Of a stretch of DNA of 39,971 bases, positions 24,180-33,309 are shown one piece after another. Positions within the stretch are counted from its first letter, which is position 1, and each line of letters opens with the position of its first letter. The translations under genes were made by a program, and so were the position numbers. Source of the stretch: Acidobacteriaceae bacterium (GTDB lineage Bacteria; Acidobacteriota; Terriglobia; Terriglobales; Acidobacteriaceae); assembly GCA_003131315.1 (NCBI GenBank), contig PKUV01000021.1, positions 749-40,719 on the forward strand. Direction: 5' to 3'. The notes beneath the pieces were generated by a model. The model ran no database searches and was not told the origin of the DNA. It was given only the letters and a program-made list of their open reading frames with translations.

Positions 24180-25418
24180 CTATTCGTAGCGCAGGCTTTC
24201 GACGGGATCGAGTTGGGCGGCGCGGATGGCGGGAAGGGTGCCGAACAGGATGCCGACCAGCGAGGAGACAACGATGGCGATGATGGCGGAGAGTCCGGAA
24301 ATGGGGATGCGATAGGCGGTAAAGAAGCGGACGGAGAAGGGGATGGCGAGTCCGATGATGATGCCGAGGACGCCGCCGATGAGGGAGATGAGGATGGCCT
24401 CGGAGAGGAACTGGAAACGGATCTCGCGATTAGTGGCGCCGATCGCTTTGCGGATGCCGATCTCGCGAATGCGGGCGCTAACGGTGGCAAGCATGATGTT
24501 CATGATGCCGATTCCACTGACAAGCAGGACAACCAGCGCTACGCCGAGCAGAACCATGGTCAAGCCGGTGGCGATGCGGTCCATCATGGCGAGCACCGCA
24601 GTGAGATTCTGCACGTTGTAAACGGATTCGGCGCGGTGGCGCGACTGGATTACGCGTTTAATCTGTGCCGTGGCTGTGATCACCATGGATGAATCTGCCA
24701 TGGAGAAGTAGGCAAGCTTGATGGAGGGCGTCTCCATGAAATAGCGGCTGACGGAGTACGGGATCAACATCGTGTTGTCCTCAATCTCCGTCTGGCCGAA
24801 AGTTTCGACGCGCTCCTTGAAGGTTCCGATCACGGTGAATGGCAGTCCGGTCAGCTTGATGACCTGGCCAACCGCTCCTGCCGCGGAACCGTAGATTTGG
24901 ATCGCCATCCTTTCCGTGATCAGGGCAACTTTGTTATGCGCCAGGGAATCATCCTTGTCGAAGAAGCGGCCGGCGGGGATGACCAAGTTGCGCACGCGCA
25001 GATACTCGGGAGAGACGCCGAGAATGGCGACATCTTTTTCCTTGCCGTTGCCGGCAGGGATTCGGTCCGACAGACCGATAACCGGCGAGGATGCGACGAT
25101 GCCGGGTACCTCCTGTTGCACGGCCGCAAGGTCTTCTATGGTCAGCGGGTCCGGGGTGGAACCGCCGATGTGTTGCGCGCCACCCTGATACTCGGCCCAG
25201 ATCTCGTTCGTGCCGATGGCCTGAATCTGGTTGAGCGCGTACTGGCGTCCGGTCATGCCGATGGTGACCACCAGGATGAGCGAGGCGGTCCCGATGACCA
25301 TGCCGAGCGCGGTCAGGGCAAAGCGGACCTTGTTGCTGATAAAAGTCTCGTAGGCGAAGCTGAAAATCTCGCCGAGTGCAAGGTGGGAGCGTCCGTTCGG
25401 GATCGTTGCGGTATCCAT
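24180..25418 (-). CDS. MacB/FtsX-type ABC transporter permease
   Basis: A 412-residue inner-membrane permease of the MacB-type superfamily. The first helix (about residues 32-55, KVRFALTALGMVIGTASLIL) is followed by a large periplasmic MacB_PCD domain (about 60-270; SPVIGLSDRIPAGNGKEKDV, LAHNKVALITERMAIQIYG, TVIGTFKERVETFGQTEI). Three C-terminal helices form the FtsX domain (TGLTMVLLGVALVVLLVSGI, REIGIRKAIGATNREIRFQF, GLSAIIAIVVSSLVGILFGT), ending PAIRAAQLDPVESLRYE, a typical MacB ending. No ATPase or membrane-fusion gene is adjacent, though these usually travel together. It could act in export of peptides or lipoproteins, or in signalling. No clear ribosome-binding site precedes the ATG. Confidence 0.93.
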   Translation of the reverse strand: MDTATIPNGRSHLALGEIFSFAYETFISNKVRFALTALGMVIGTASLILVVTIGMTGRQYALNQIQAIGTNEIWAEYQGGAQHIGGSTPDPLTIEDLAAVQQEVPGIVASSPVIGLSDRIPAGNGKEKDVAILGVSPEYLRVRNLVIPAGRFFDKDDSLAHNKVALITERMAIQIYGSAAGAVGQVIKLTGLPFTVIGTFKERVETFGQTEIEDNTMLIPYSVSRYFMETPSIKLAYFSMADSSMVITATAQIKRVIQSRHRAESVYNVQNLTAVLAMMDRIATGLTMVLLGVALVVLLVSGIGIMNIMLATVSARIREIGIRKAIGATNREIRFQFLSEAILISLIGGVLGIIIGLAIPFSVRFFTAYRIPISGLSAIIAIVVSSLVGILFGTLPAIRAAQLDPVESLRYE

Positions 25419-25486
25419 TTACTGATTTAGATGCTACGGCGAGTTGGCAGAGGCTGCAAGCAACTGTCTCCGGCCACTGGGTTGTG

Positions 25487-25516
25487 TTGACCCCGGCTTC
25501 CCGCGACAGGTATCCT
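25487..25516 (+). promoter_or_regulatory. Candidate sigma-70 promoter of the glycan genes
   Basis: TTGACC (25487-25492) and TATCCT (25511-25516) are 18 bases apart, about 95 bases before the first ATG of the GT-C-like gene. The -35 box matches five of six consensus bases and the -10 box four of six. Confidence 0.4.
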
Positions 25517-25610
25517 CTTCCATAACCCTACAATCTGCATCATTACAGCGTCATGGAGCGATCAAGGGCCCGACCGCCATTCTGCTTTCTGAGCTCTGGC
25601 CTAGCGGGCG

Positions 25611-26954
25611 ATGCTGTTGACCACAACAATGAGGAGTAAACCCGAGGTCATGGAGACCCGCAATCCGCAGGTGAGCCTTTTGCGCGTAGGGCTGAACCGC
25701 TGTTTTCAAAGCACTCTCTGCATGGTGATTGTCGCGCTCGCGATTCGACTTGTCGTCGTGGGCTTCTTGTACCAAGAGCAACTGGATCCGGACCGCGATC
25801 ACTGGCGGTTCTCCTATGAAAACGGCAGGCTGGCGCGCTCCATCGTCGAGGGTCGTGGCTTCAGCAGTCCCTTGTTTGAGGATACTAGCGCCAGTGCCTG
25901 GATGACACCGGTTTATCCGTATCTGACTGCGGGCGTTTTCAAAGTCTTCGGCACTTACAGTACGGCCTCGGCAATCGTGCTGCTCTCCATGCAGGGTTTG
26001 ATCTCTGCCGTGAATTGCCTGCCGGTCTTCTACTTTGCGCTCAAGCTTTTCGGCCGCCGGGCGGCATTGTGGTCGGGCTGGGCCTGGGCATTTTTCCCAT
26101 ACGCGGTTTACTTTCCAGCGGAACGAATCTGGAGCACGTGGTTATCAACCGCGTTGTTCAGCGTGCTTTTTCTGTGGACGTTGTACATCGAGGAGTCTAG
26201 TCATCTTTCTCGCTGGGTTGGAATCGGGCTGCTTTGGGGCCTGACGGCGTTGACGGATCCCATCGTGCTGGCCGCGTGGCCTTTCATGAATGGCTGGGCC
26301 TGTTACCGCATGCACCGGCAGAAACAGCGCTGGGCGGTGCCTCTGGCTGCGAGTGCGCTCGCCATGATCGTCATCGTGAGCCCGTGGTTCGTCCGCAACT
26401 ATGAGGTCTTCGGCAAGTTCATCCCCTTCCGGGACAACGCAGGACTGGAGATCCACATCGGCAACACCGGGGATACTTTTCACTGGCGTCCTCGTTGGGT
26501 CGGCCCCTGGCACAACGACGAAGAGTGGAAAGCCTTCAAAGAACTTGGCGAAATCCGCTACATGGAGAGGGAAAAACAGAGGGGTGTCGAATTCATTCGC
26601 ACTCATCCGCGTTGGTTTGCAGTTGTCACCGTGCGCCGCTTCGTTTACATCTGGACGGGATTCTGGAGTTTTGACAAGCGCTACCTGGCCGAGGAATCTC
26701 TCGATCCGCCGAATGTTTTCTTCTGTACCACACTGACTGTCCTGATGCTCATCGGCCTTCGCCGCCTGTGGCGCGAGAATCGTTCTATAGCGGTTCTCTT
26801 CGGGATGGTCCTTTTTTTCTTTCCGGCGATTTACTACGTGACGCATGTCGAGGTGTACTTCCGTCGTCAAATCGATCCGCTAATCGTGGTGCTTGCCGTG
26901 TACGGTGTTTTGCCCAGAACGGCCGGGCCGTATGATCCTGGTACGGAACCGTGA
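25611..26954 (+). CDS. GT-C-like membrane glycosyltransferase (ArnT/PMT superfamily)
   Basis: A 447-residue polytopic membrane protein with about nine or ten helices. The first extracytoplasmic loop after helix 1 reads YQEQLDPDRDHWRFSYENGR, with acidic residues where GT-C enzymes keep their catalytic Asp, followed by SIVEGRGFSSPL and AWMTPVYPYLTAGVFKVFG, a pattern shared with the PMT_2/ArnT group that uses polyprenyl-phosphate sugars. Later helices include FFPYAVYFPAERIWSTWLST and LLWGLTALTDPIVLAAWPF. The C-terminal half has the soluble stretch VGPWHNDEEWKAFKELGEIR between helices. Starts at 25611, 25629 and 25650 are possible; GAGG before 25650 may favour that one. It is the first gene of a pair with the next membrane protein. 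Donor and acceptor are unknown. Confidence 0.82.
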   Translation: MLLTTTMRSKPEVMETRNPQVSLLRVGLNRCFQSTLCMVIVALAIRLVVVGFLYQEQLDPDRDHWRFSYENGRLARSIVEGRGFSSPLFEDTSASAWMTPVYPYLTAGVFKVFGTYSTASAIVLLSMQGLISAVNCLPVFYFALKLFGRRAALWSGWAWAFFPYAVYFPAERIWSTWLSTALFSVLFLWTLYIEESSHLSRWVGIGLLWGLTALTDPIVLAAWPFMNGWACYRMHRQKQRWAVPLAASALAMIVIVSPWFVRNYEVFGKFIPFRDNAGLEIHIGNTGDTFHWRPRWVGPWHNDEEWKAFKELGEIRYMEREKQRGVEFIRTHPRWFAVVTVRRFVYIWTGFWSFDKRYLAEESLDPPNVFFCTTLTVLMLIGLRRLWRENRSIAVLFGMVLFFFPAIYYVTHVEVYFRRQIDPLIVVLAVYGVLPRTAGPYDPGTEP

Positions 26955-26992
26955 GTCGCCCGCTGACCCGATTTTGATTCCGGAATCGCGCA

Positions 26993-28453
26993 TTGGAGAA
27001 GCGTTTTCTGAAAATTCGACGTATCGCCGGTTTGCTCCTCTTCACTGCGATCGCATTTCTGATCCAGGGCTATCATCCTTATGCGGAGGATGCGGAGATT
27101 TACCTTCCAGGGGTTCTGAAGATCCTGAATCCCAGCTTGTTTCCGGCGAACGTGGAGTTTTTTGGCGAGCACGCCGGACACACGATGTATCCGAACCTGA
27201 TCGCAAGTTCGGTCCGGGTTACTCATCTGTCCTTGCCCTGGGTCCTTCTGCTGCTGCAAGTCGCCTCGATCTTTCTGATGCTGGTCGCAACCAGGCGCAT
27301 GGCGGCGGCTTTCTTTGAGGACGAAAAGGCGCACTGGGCCGCCGTCGCTCTCATGGCCGCACTGCTGACTCTGCCTATCGCCGGGACCGCTCTCTACGTC
27401 ATGGACCAGTATCTGAATCCACGGAACTTGGCCGCATTCGCGGGGGTTTTTGCGGTAGCTGAAATACTGCGCCGCCGATATCTTGTGGGGACCCTCTGGC
27501 TCGCTTTCGCTGCGCTTTTTCATCCGCTGATGTCGAGCTTTGCCATCGCATTTTGCATGTGGCTCGTCGTGCTGGACCGTTACCGGCCTCGCGCCCTGGG
27601 TTTTGCGGCGCTGCTTCCTTTTGGCATTACACTGGACCCTCCGCCGCCTGCTTACCACGAAGTGGCGCTGCGGCAGCCCTATTTTTACATCCAGCGTTGG
27701 GCGTGGTACGAATGGCTGGGCCTCATCGGTCCGGTGATTCTCTTCTGGATGCTCGCTCGCTTTGCACGGCGTCGGAGGATGAACAACCTGGAGCTGGTGT
27801 CGCGAGCAGTCATCCCTTTTGTCCTCGTGGCTACGGCGGCAGCAATCGTGTTGTCGATCCCACCTCGCTTCGAGGCCTTGGCACGGCTCGAGCCCCTGCG
27901 TTGCCTGGCACTGACATACATGCTGTTGATCGTCATCGGCGGAGGCTTGCTGGGTCAGTACATCCTGCAGGCTCGCGTCTGGCGCTGGCTTCTCTTGTTC
28001 GTTCCGCTCGGTTTGGGAATGGTTCTGGCCCAGCGACAGTTGTTTCCTGCCAGTGCTCACATCGAGTGGCCATGGGCCCAGCCTCGTAATCCCTGGGCAC
28101 AGGCGTTTGATTGGATCCGCGTCAACACTCCCCCGGATGCGCTCTTTGCCCTGAATCCCAACCACATGGCGCTCGAAGGAGAAGACGAGAACGGATTCCG
28201 CGCCCGCGCCGAACGTAGCAGGCTCGCCGACACGGTAAAGGACAAGGGGGCCGCGTCGATGTTTCCACCGCTTTCGACGAAATGGTTAGAGCAGGTCCAG
28301 GACACAAAGAATTGGGAGCGCTACGGTCGAGAAGACTTCGAAAGGCTGCGGCAGAAGTACGGGGCTAGCTGGATCGTGGTCGAACAACCCGGTCCCGCGA
28401 ATCTCGATTGTCCCTACCAGAATGCGGCTGTGCGGGTCTGCCGAATCGGCTGA
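26993..28453 (+). CDS. Polytopic membrane protein, GT-C-like, function unknown
   Basis: I do not recognise a named family with certainty. The 486-residue protein has about ten membrane helices and a C-terminal soluble domain of roughly 110 residues. The first loop GYHPYAEDAEIYLPGVLKIL holds an acidic pair (AEDAEIY) as in GT-C glycosyltransferases, and the next, GHTMYPNLIASSV, resembles the same group. The soluble tail begins AFDWIRVNTPPDALFALNPN and ends KYGASWIVVEQPGPANLDCP, a pattern seen at the end of several bacterial membrane proteins thought to handle polyprenyl sugars. The TTG start is the only codon near that keeps the first basic residues MEKRFLKIRR; the next Met is over 60 residues in. 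It follows the GT-C-like gene by 38 bases. Confidence 0.75.
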   Translation: MEKRFLKIRRIAGLLLFTAIAFLIQGYHPYAEDAEIYLPGVLKILNPSLFPANVEFFGEHAGHTMYPNLIASSVRVTHLSLPWVLLLLQVASIFLMLVATRRMAAAFFEDEKAHWAAVALMAALLTLPIAGTALYVMDQYLNPRNLAAFAGVFAVAEILRRRYLVGTLWLAFAALFHPLMSSFAIAFCMWLVVLDRYRPRALGFAALLPFGITLDPPPPAYHEVALRQPYFYIQRWAWYEWLGLIGPVILFWMLARFARRRRMNNLELVSRAVIPFVLVATAAAIVLSIPPRFEALARLEPLRCLALTYMLLIVIGGGLLGQYILQARVWRWLLLFVPLGLGMVLAQRQLFPASAHIEWPWAQPRNPWAQAFDWIRVNTPPDALFALNPNHMALEGEDENGFRARAERSRLADTVKDKGAASMFPPLSTKWLEQVQDTKNWERYGREDFERLRQKYGASWIVVEQPGPANLDCPYQNAAVRVCRIG

Positions 28454-28461
28454 AAACTTGT

Positions 28462-30039
28462 TTACTTCTGCTCGTGGTACTCCATTTCGGTATTAACCTT
28501 CCAGATCGGCGCCTTGTCTGTGGAGCCGGACACGATTGCGTCCACCGCCACCATGGCCGTGAGCATCGAATGGTCCTGGTTGTTGTATTTGTGCATTCCG
28601 TTTCGCCCCACCAGAAAAAGATTCTGGAAACCATCGAGGTATTCCCGCACTTCCTCAAAGCGGTCGTACGTGCCGAAATATGCGGGATAGGTCTTGGGCA
28701 TGCGGATGACGGTGGAGTCGAGCACATCTTTGCGATCGATGATTCCGATGTGGTCCATCTCCTCTTTGGCGAGCGCGGCCATTTCCTCGTCGCCCTTCGT
28801 CCACAGGTCGTCGGTTTCGTAGCAGAAATACTCGACTCCCAGCCAAACACGCTCCGGGTCGGCCACCATGTAGTTGCTCCAGTTGTTGAAGATTTGCAGG
28901 CGGCCAGCTCGGACGTCGGGCTCCTGGATGTAGATCCAGTTGTCATCGATGAGCTGGCGGGAGCCGTTATTCTGAACGGCGTTCTGGCCGATTTTCAGCT
29001 TCTTAAGCAACAGGCCGACGGTGATGAAATCGCGATAGAGCAAGCCGTCGCTGACTTCGCGCACATTTGCCGGAACCGTCGCGTCCAGGTCCCGGACGAG
29101 TTCCTGGATGGGCATGGTTGAGAAGAAGTAGTCCCCTTCGAACCTCTGCATCCGGCCCCGGTCATCCGTTCCGGAGACGGCCCGGATGCGCTCGTTTTCG
29201 CAGTGGATCGCGCCGACGTTGAAGCCGGTCACAATCTCCCCGCCCATTTGGATGACCTTCCGGGCGACGGTTTCCCACATCTGCCCGGGCCCGAACTTCG
29301 GGTACAGGAATTGCTCAATCAGTGAAGTCTCGGTTTCCTTCTGAGCCACAACGGAATTTTTCTTCGCCGGCGGTCTCAGAAAATGGAGAATCGCCTTGGT
29401 AATCGAGAGGCCCTTGATCCGCTGTTCTCCCCATTCGGCGCTAATCTTGTTGCAGGGCACTCCCCACACTTTCTCGGTGTAGTCCTTAAAGAACGTCAGA
29501 TACAGTTCGCGCCCGAAGCGGTTGATGAAAAACTGTTCAAGGTTGACGATTTCCTTCTCTGGAAACAGCATGCTGCGCAAGTAACTGAAGCCGATGCGCA
29601 GCGTACGTACCAAGCCGAGCTGGACCAGGGTGTTCCCGGTCAACTGAATGGGGTATTCGAAGAACTGGCGCAGGTAGTAGATGCGAGACTTGCGCTTGCG
29701 CAGAAGCATGACCTCATCGGTGTTCTGAGGATCGGGTCCCGCGCCGGCGACCGCGATTTCGCGGCTCTGCTGCTGGTAAGTAATGTTCTGCGAACCGGCA
29801 GCTCTTCCTTCGAGTGGCAAGTGCTGCAACCACCAGTTCATGACACGATCGCTTTTGGAGAAGAAGCGATGGCCGCCGAGGTCGATGCGATTCCCCTTGT
29901 AGTTGACGGTTCGCGAAATGCCTCCCATGTAAGAGCTTTTTTCCAGGATTACGGGGATGACGTCGGAACGGCAAAGCAATTCGTAGGCGGCGGTCAGACC
30001 GGCGGGGCCGGCCCCGATGATGATGGCTTTTTTCTTCAC
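28462..30039 (-). CDS. FAD-dependent oxidoreductase, UDP-galactopyranose-mutase-like
   Basis: A 525-residue flavoprotein. The N-terminal Rossmann motif is [20 protein letters not shown], with the FAD-ribose Glu in [16 protein letters not shown] and the mutase/amine-oxidase-like [17 protein letters not shown]. The middle has [20 protein letters not shown] and the C-terminus [20 protein letters not shown], both of the kind found in UDP-galactopyranose mutase and related NAD(P)-binding oxidases. It is longer than true Glf (about 380 residues), so the substrate is uncertain. The GTG at 30039 is taken as start because the motif begins there; the open frame continues upstream but looks non-coding. 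It follows the GT2 gene by 40 bases and converges, with only 8 bases between, on the GT-C-like gene. Confidence 0.88.
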   Translation of the reverse strand: MKKKAIIIGAGPAGLTAAYELLCRSDVIPVILEKSSYMGGISRTVNYKGNRIDLGGHRFFSKSDRVMNWWLQHLPLEGRAAGSQNITYQQQSREIAVAGAGPDPQNTDEVMLLRKRKSRIYYLRQFFEYPIQLTGNTLVQLGLVRTLRIGFSYLRSMLFPEKEIVNLEQFFINRFGRELYLTFFKDYTEKVWGVPCNKISAEWGEQRIKGLSITKAILHFLRPPAKKNSVVAQKETETSLIEQFLYPKFGPGQMWETVARKVIQMGGEIVTGFNVGAIHCENERIRAVSGTDDRGRMQRFEGDYFFSTMPIQELVRDLDATVPANVREVSDGLLYRDFITVGLLLKKLKIGQNAVQNNGSRQLIDDNWIYIQEPDVRAGRLQIFNNWSNYMVADPERVWLGVEYFCYETDDLWTKGDEEMAALAKEEMDHIGIIDRKDVLDSTVIRMPKTYPAYFGTYDRFEEVREYLDGFQNLFLVGRNGMHKYNNQDHSMLTAMVAVDAIVSGSTDKAPIWKVNTEMEYHEQK

Positions 30040-30079
30040 GCGAGAAGGATTACAGTCATTGTCGATTGAACATGGCGAG

Positions 30080-30883
30080 TCAACGCCCAGATTGCTGGGA
30101 TAACCCACTATAGTAAGTCGGCACGCTAACTTCCAACTTCTTTCCGGAGTCACTGAAGATCTGGGAGTTTGAGAGGTGGGCCCGCTGGAGCGCGAACTGA
30201 AGCGTCGTCCCAAGCACACCCAAGCCGTATTGCACACTTCGCCAGAAATTGATGGAGGAGGCTTCCTCGAAATATTTCGTCGGGCAGGAAACCTCGCCGA
30301 TGCGGAAGCCGAAGTAGACGCATTGGGCGAGCATCTGGTTGTCGAAGACGAAATCGTCGCTATTTTCTCGTAGAGGCAAGCGGGTGAGTACCTCGCGGCC
30401 GAAGGCACGGTAGCCGGTGTGATACTCGGACAACTTGACGCCCAGGAACAGGTTCTCAAAAGCGGTGAGCAGGCGGTTGGCGATGTATTTGTAAAGCGGC
30501 ATGCCTCCGCGCAACGCGGTGCCGCCGATGATGCGGGAACCGAGAACGACGTCGTAGACGCCGTAAGCGATCATGCTCGCCATGGCGGTTACGAGCAGCG
30601 GCGTGTACTGGTAGTCGGGATGGACCATGATGACGACGTCGGCGCCGGCGGCCAGAGCTTCGCGGTAGCAGGTCTGCTGATTGCGGCCATAGCCGTAGTT
30701 GCGGTTGTGGACGAAGCACTGCAAGCCGAGCCGGTGCGCGACCTCGAGGGTGCGATCGGAACTGTGGTCGTCGACGAGAATGCGAATATCGACCAAGTCG
30801 GGCAATTCCCGTACCGTCGTTTCCAGCGTCTTTTCCGCGTTGTAAGCGGGGAACACGACGGCAATGCGTTTGCCGTTGATCAT
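30080..30883 (-). CDS. Family 2 glycosyltransferase (polyprenyl-phosphate type)
   Basis: A 267-residue cytoplasmic glycosyltransferase with a GT-A fold. The N-terminus [20 protein letters not shown] binds the nucleotide, VDDHSSDRT carries the first acidic pair and [19 protein letters not shown] contains the position of the DxD motif as HPDYQY, a form seen in dolichyl-phosphate mannose synthase-like enzymes. [20 protein letters not shown] near the C-terminus is also typical. No membrane helices are evident. ATG 30883 is chosen over an upstream one because [15 protein letters not shown] is the family N-terminus and GAGGAA lies nine bases upstream. It is the first gene of an operon with the flavoprotein. 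Together they suggest envelope-glycan synthesis. Confidence 0.92.
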   Translation of the reverse strand: MINGKRIAVVFPAYNAEKTLETTVRELPDLVDIRILVDDHSSDRTLEVAHRLGLQCFVHNRNYGYGRNQQTCYREALAAGADVVIMVHPDYQYTPLLVTAMASMIAYGVYDVVLGSRIIGGTALRGGMPLYKYIANRLLTAFENLFLGVKLSEYHTGYRAFGREVLTRLPLRENSDDFVFDNQMLAQCVYFGFRIGEVSCPTKYFEEASSINFWRSVQYGLGVLGTTLQFALQRAHLSNSQIFSDSGKKLEVSVPTYYSGLSQQSGR

Positions 30884-31088
30884 GCGGTGTTTTCCTCGAG
30901 GGACTGATTGAATCATAACCGGAAGCGCGGACTTCTGCTGTAGTGATCCGGCTTAGTGCGCGGCGAAAAAAAGGTCCGCGGCGAAGATTTTGTGGCGGCT
31001 GCGTTGGTAGACTATCGAACAGCACCTGCTGCACCCGGCAGAGTTCGCGGCCTTGAACTGTCGGCACACGATGGGCGAAACTGGAAAT

Positions 31089-32498
31089 ATGGCTCCTCGT
31101 ACTCTGTTTGAGAAAGTGTGGGATGCGCACGTGGTTGCTGCTCCGGAAGGGCAGTCGACGCTGCTCTATATCGATTTGCACCTGGTGCACGAAGTGACGT
31201 CGCCGCAGGCCTTCGACGGGCTGCGCGCGAATGGGCGGCGTCTGCGGCAGCCTCTGCGAACGATGGCAACCGTCGACCACAATATCCCGACTACTCCGCG
31301 GGGCCTTCCGATCGCCGACCCGATTGCGGCAAAGCAAATTGAAGCACTGCAGAAAAATTGCCGCGAGTTTGGCGTTCCGTTGTTTGATATGGACTCGGCG
31401 GAGCAAGGCATTGTGCACGTCATCGGCCCGGAACTGGGCATCACATTGCCGGGGATGACGATTGTTTGCGGTGACAGCCATACCTCCACGCACGGCGCGT
31501 TCGGGTCGCTGGCGTTTGGCATTGGAACGTCAGAAGTGGAACACGTGCTGGCGACGCAATGTCTGCCGCAGAAAAAACCGAAGACGATGCAGATCCACGT
31601 CAGCGGAAAGCTGGCGGAGGGCGTGACGGCCAAGGACCTGGCGCTCGGAATTATTGGACAGCTCGGCACCGATGGCGCCACCGGATATGTGATCGAGTAC
31701 GCTGGCGATGCGGTGCGTGCGTTGTCGATGGAAGGCCGCATGACGCTGTGCAATATGAGCATCGAGGCGGGAGCACGAGCGGGACTGATCGCTCCCGATG
31801 AGACGACTTTCGCGTACGTCAGCGGCCGCCGCTTTGCGCCGAAAGGAAAAGATTGGGGAGAAGCGGTTACATACTGGCGGACGCTGGCGGGCGATCCCGG
31901 AGCGCAATTCGATCGGGTGATTGAGATTGACGCGGTGTCGCTGGCGCCGTTCGTGACCTGGGGGACGAATCCGGGAATGGTGGTGGCCGTGAACGCGCGC
32001 GTTCCGGAGTTAAAGAGTTTCGGGCAGGAGGCCGACCGGCGCGCGGCGGAACAGGCGCTCGCATACATGGGCCTCGATCCAGGAACGCCGATCGAAGCAA
32101 TTGCTGTGGACCGGGTGTTCATCGGATCGTGCACCAATTCGCGCATCGAAGACCTGCGGGCGGCGGCGCGTGTGGCGAAAGGGCAGCACGTGAATCCGAA
32201 GGTTCGCGCCATGGTGGTGCCGGGCTCGCAGGCGATCAAGCGCGCGGCGGAACAGGAAGGATTGCACCGCATTTTTCTGGACGCCGGGTTTGAATGGCGC
32301 GAGTCGGGATGCTCGATGTGTCTGGGCATGAATCCCGACATCCTGCAACCGGGAGAGCGCTGCGCTTCGACCAGCAACCGGAATTTCGAAGGGCGGCAGG
32401 GGCGCGGAGGACGCACGCACCTGGTCAGTCCCATGATGGCGGCGGCGGCGGCAATCGCCGGACATTTCACCGATGTAAGAAATTGGAAGTACGAATAA
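31089..32498 (+). CDS. leuC: 3-isopropylmalate dehydratase large subunit LeuC
   Basis: LeuC with LeuD isomerises 2-isopropylmalate to 3-isopropylmalate in leucine synthesis, using a [4Fe-4S] cluster. The 469-residue protein has the aconitase-family signatures: [16 protein letters not shown] at the N-terminus, [29 protein letters not shown], and the cluster-binding Cys in [12 protein letters not shown] and [13 protein letters not shown]. The C-terminus [20 protein letters not shown] is typical. ATG 31089 is the family start; 31071 and 31053 are in frame but poorly supported. leuD follows 91 bases downstream, with a hairpin repeat in the gap. No leuA or leuB is present. Confidence 0.97.
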   Translation: MAPRTLFEKVWDAHVVAAPEGQSTLLYIDLHLVHEVTSPQAFDGLRANGRRLRQPLRTMATVDHNIPTTPRGLPIADPIAAKQIEALQKNCREFGVPLFDMDSAEQGIVHVIGPELGITLPGMTIVCGDSHTSTHGAFGSLAFGIGTSEVEHVLATQCLPQKKPKTMQIHVSGKLAEGVTAKDLALGIIGQLGTDGATGYVIEYAGDAVRALSMEGRMTLCNMSIEAGARAGLIAPDETTFAYVSGRRFAPKGKDWGEAVTYWRTLAGDPGAQFDRVIEIDAVSLAPFVTWGTNPGMVVAVNARVPELKSFGQEADRRAAEQALAYMGLDPGTPIEAIAVDRVFIGSCTNSRIEDLRAAARVAKGQHVNPKVRAMVVPGSQAIKRAAEQEGLHRIFLDAGFEWRESGCSMCLGMNPDILQPGERCASTSNRNFEGRQGRGGRTHLVSPMMAAAAAIAGHFTDVRNWKYE

Positions 32499-32501
32499 AA
32501 T

Positions 32502-32542
32502 GGGTGCCCCACTCATCGCGTACTTTGCGATGAATGGGCCGC
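32502..32542. repeat. 41-bp hairpin repeat, copy 2, between leuC and leuD
   Basis: This copy begins three bases after the leuC stop codon and matches the copy at 10716-10756 at 39 of 41 positions. Its stem (32508-32519 with 32527-32538) has one mismatch. The sequence is open in the leuD frame, so it could be read as an N-terminal extension from ATG 32500, though LeuD homologues start at 32590. Confidence 0.9.
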
Positions 32543-32589
32543 GAGGAAGTCCGCACAACCAATCCAGCGGCAACTACCGAGGACTAAGC

Positions 32590-33222
32590 ATGCAACCGTT
32601 TCGCAAACACACCGGCGTCGTTGTTCCACTAGATAAGGTAAACGTGGACACCGATCAAATCATCCCCAAACAGTTCTTGAAGCGCATCGAGCGCACGGGG
32701 TTTGGGGAATTCCTCTTTTACGACTGGCGCTTTTCGGGAGACGGAAAAGAGTTCGGAAAGAAGATCGGCGATTTTGTGCTCGACGCGCCGCGCTATGCGA
32801 AGGCCTCAATCCTGGTCGCGGGGAAAAACTTCGGCTGCGGGTCCTCGCGCGAACATGCCGTCTGGGCGCTGGCGGATTTTGGGTTCCGGGTGGTGATCGC
32901 GTCGTCGTTTGCCGACATCTTTGCCAACAACAGCCTCAAGAACGGCCTGCTGACGGTGCGGCTCAACCAAGAGCAGGTGGCGGAGATCATGCGCCGCTCG
33001 AAAGAGATCGAAAACTACCAGCTGAATGTCGATCTCGAAACGTTGCGAGTGGAAGACGGACGAGGATTTACCACGACGTTCGCGATGGATGAATTCTCGC
33101 GTCATTGTCTGCTGAACGGGTTGGACGATATCGGGTTGACGCTGCAACATGAAGCGGAGATCGCGGCGTATGAAGCAAAGCATCCGGCGTGCGCGGAGAT
33201 GAAGGTGATTCTGGCGGGGTAA
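32590..33222 (+). CDS. leuD: 3-isopropylmalate dehydratase small subunit LeuD
   Basis: LeuD is the swivelling small subunit of isopropylmalate isomerase. The 210-residue protein starts MQPFRKHTGVVVPLDKVNVD, followed by TDQIIPKQFLKRIERTGFG, the substrate-loop AGKNFGCGSSREHAVWAL and IASSFADIFANNSLKNGLL, all family signatures. ATG 32590 has GAGGAC before it and gives the usual length; the frame stays open to 32500 through the hairpin repeat. It forms an operon with leuC. No terminator is evident in the 87-base gap before the peptidase gene, so read-through is possible. Confidence 0.97.
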   Translation: MQPFRKHTGVVVPLDKVNVDTDQIIPKQFLKRIERTGFGEFLFYDWRFSGDGKEFGKKIGDFVLDAPRYAKASILVAGKNFGCGSSREHAVWALADFGFRVVIASSFADIFANNSLKNGLLTVRLNQEQVAEIMRRSKEIENYQLNVDLETLRVEDGRGFTTTFAMDEFSRHCLLNGLDDIGLTLQHEAEIAAYEAKHPACAEMKVILAG

Positions 33223-33309
33223 CACGGGCCTCAAACCCTTCTGACGCAAACTCCTTCCAGGTTGTACACTTTTGAGTTTCACTGCTAGCGCGGCGTTGGG
33301 TCACACCTC

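Noticed and set aside
26867-28165. 432-codon open frame on the minus strand
   Set aside because: It lies antisense to the membrane protein at 26993-28453, is rich in Gln, Arg and His with no domain or hydrophobic core, and is a shadow of a GC-rich gene.
31166-32512. 448-codon open frame on the minus strand
   Set aside because: It is antisense to leuC, whose identity is certain; the frame has low-complexity Ser/Pro/Arg content.
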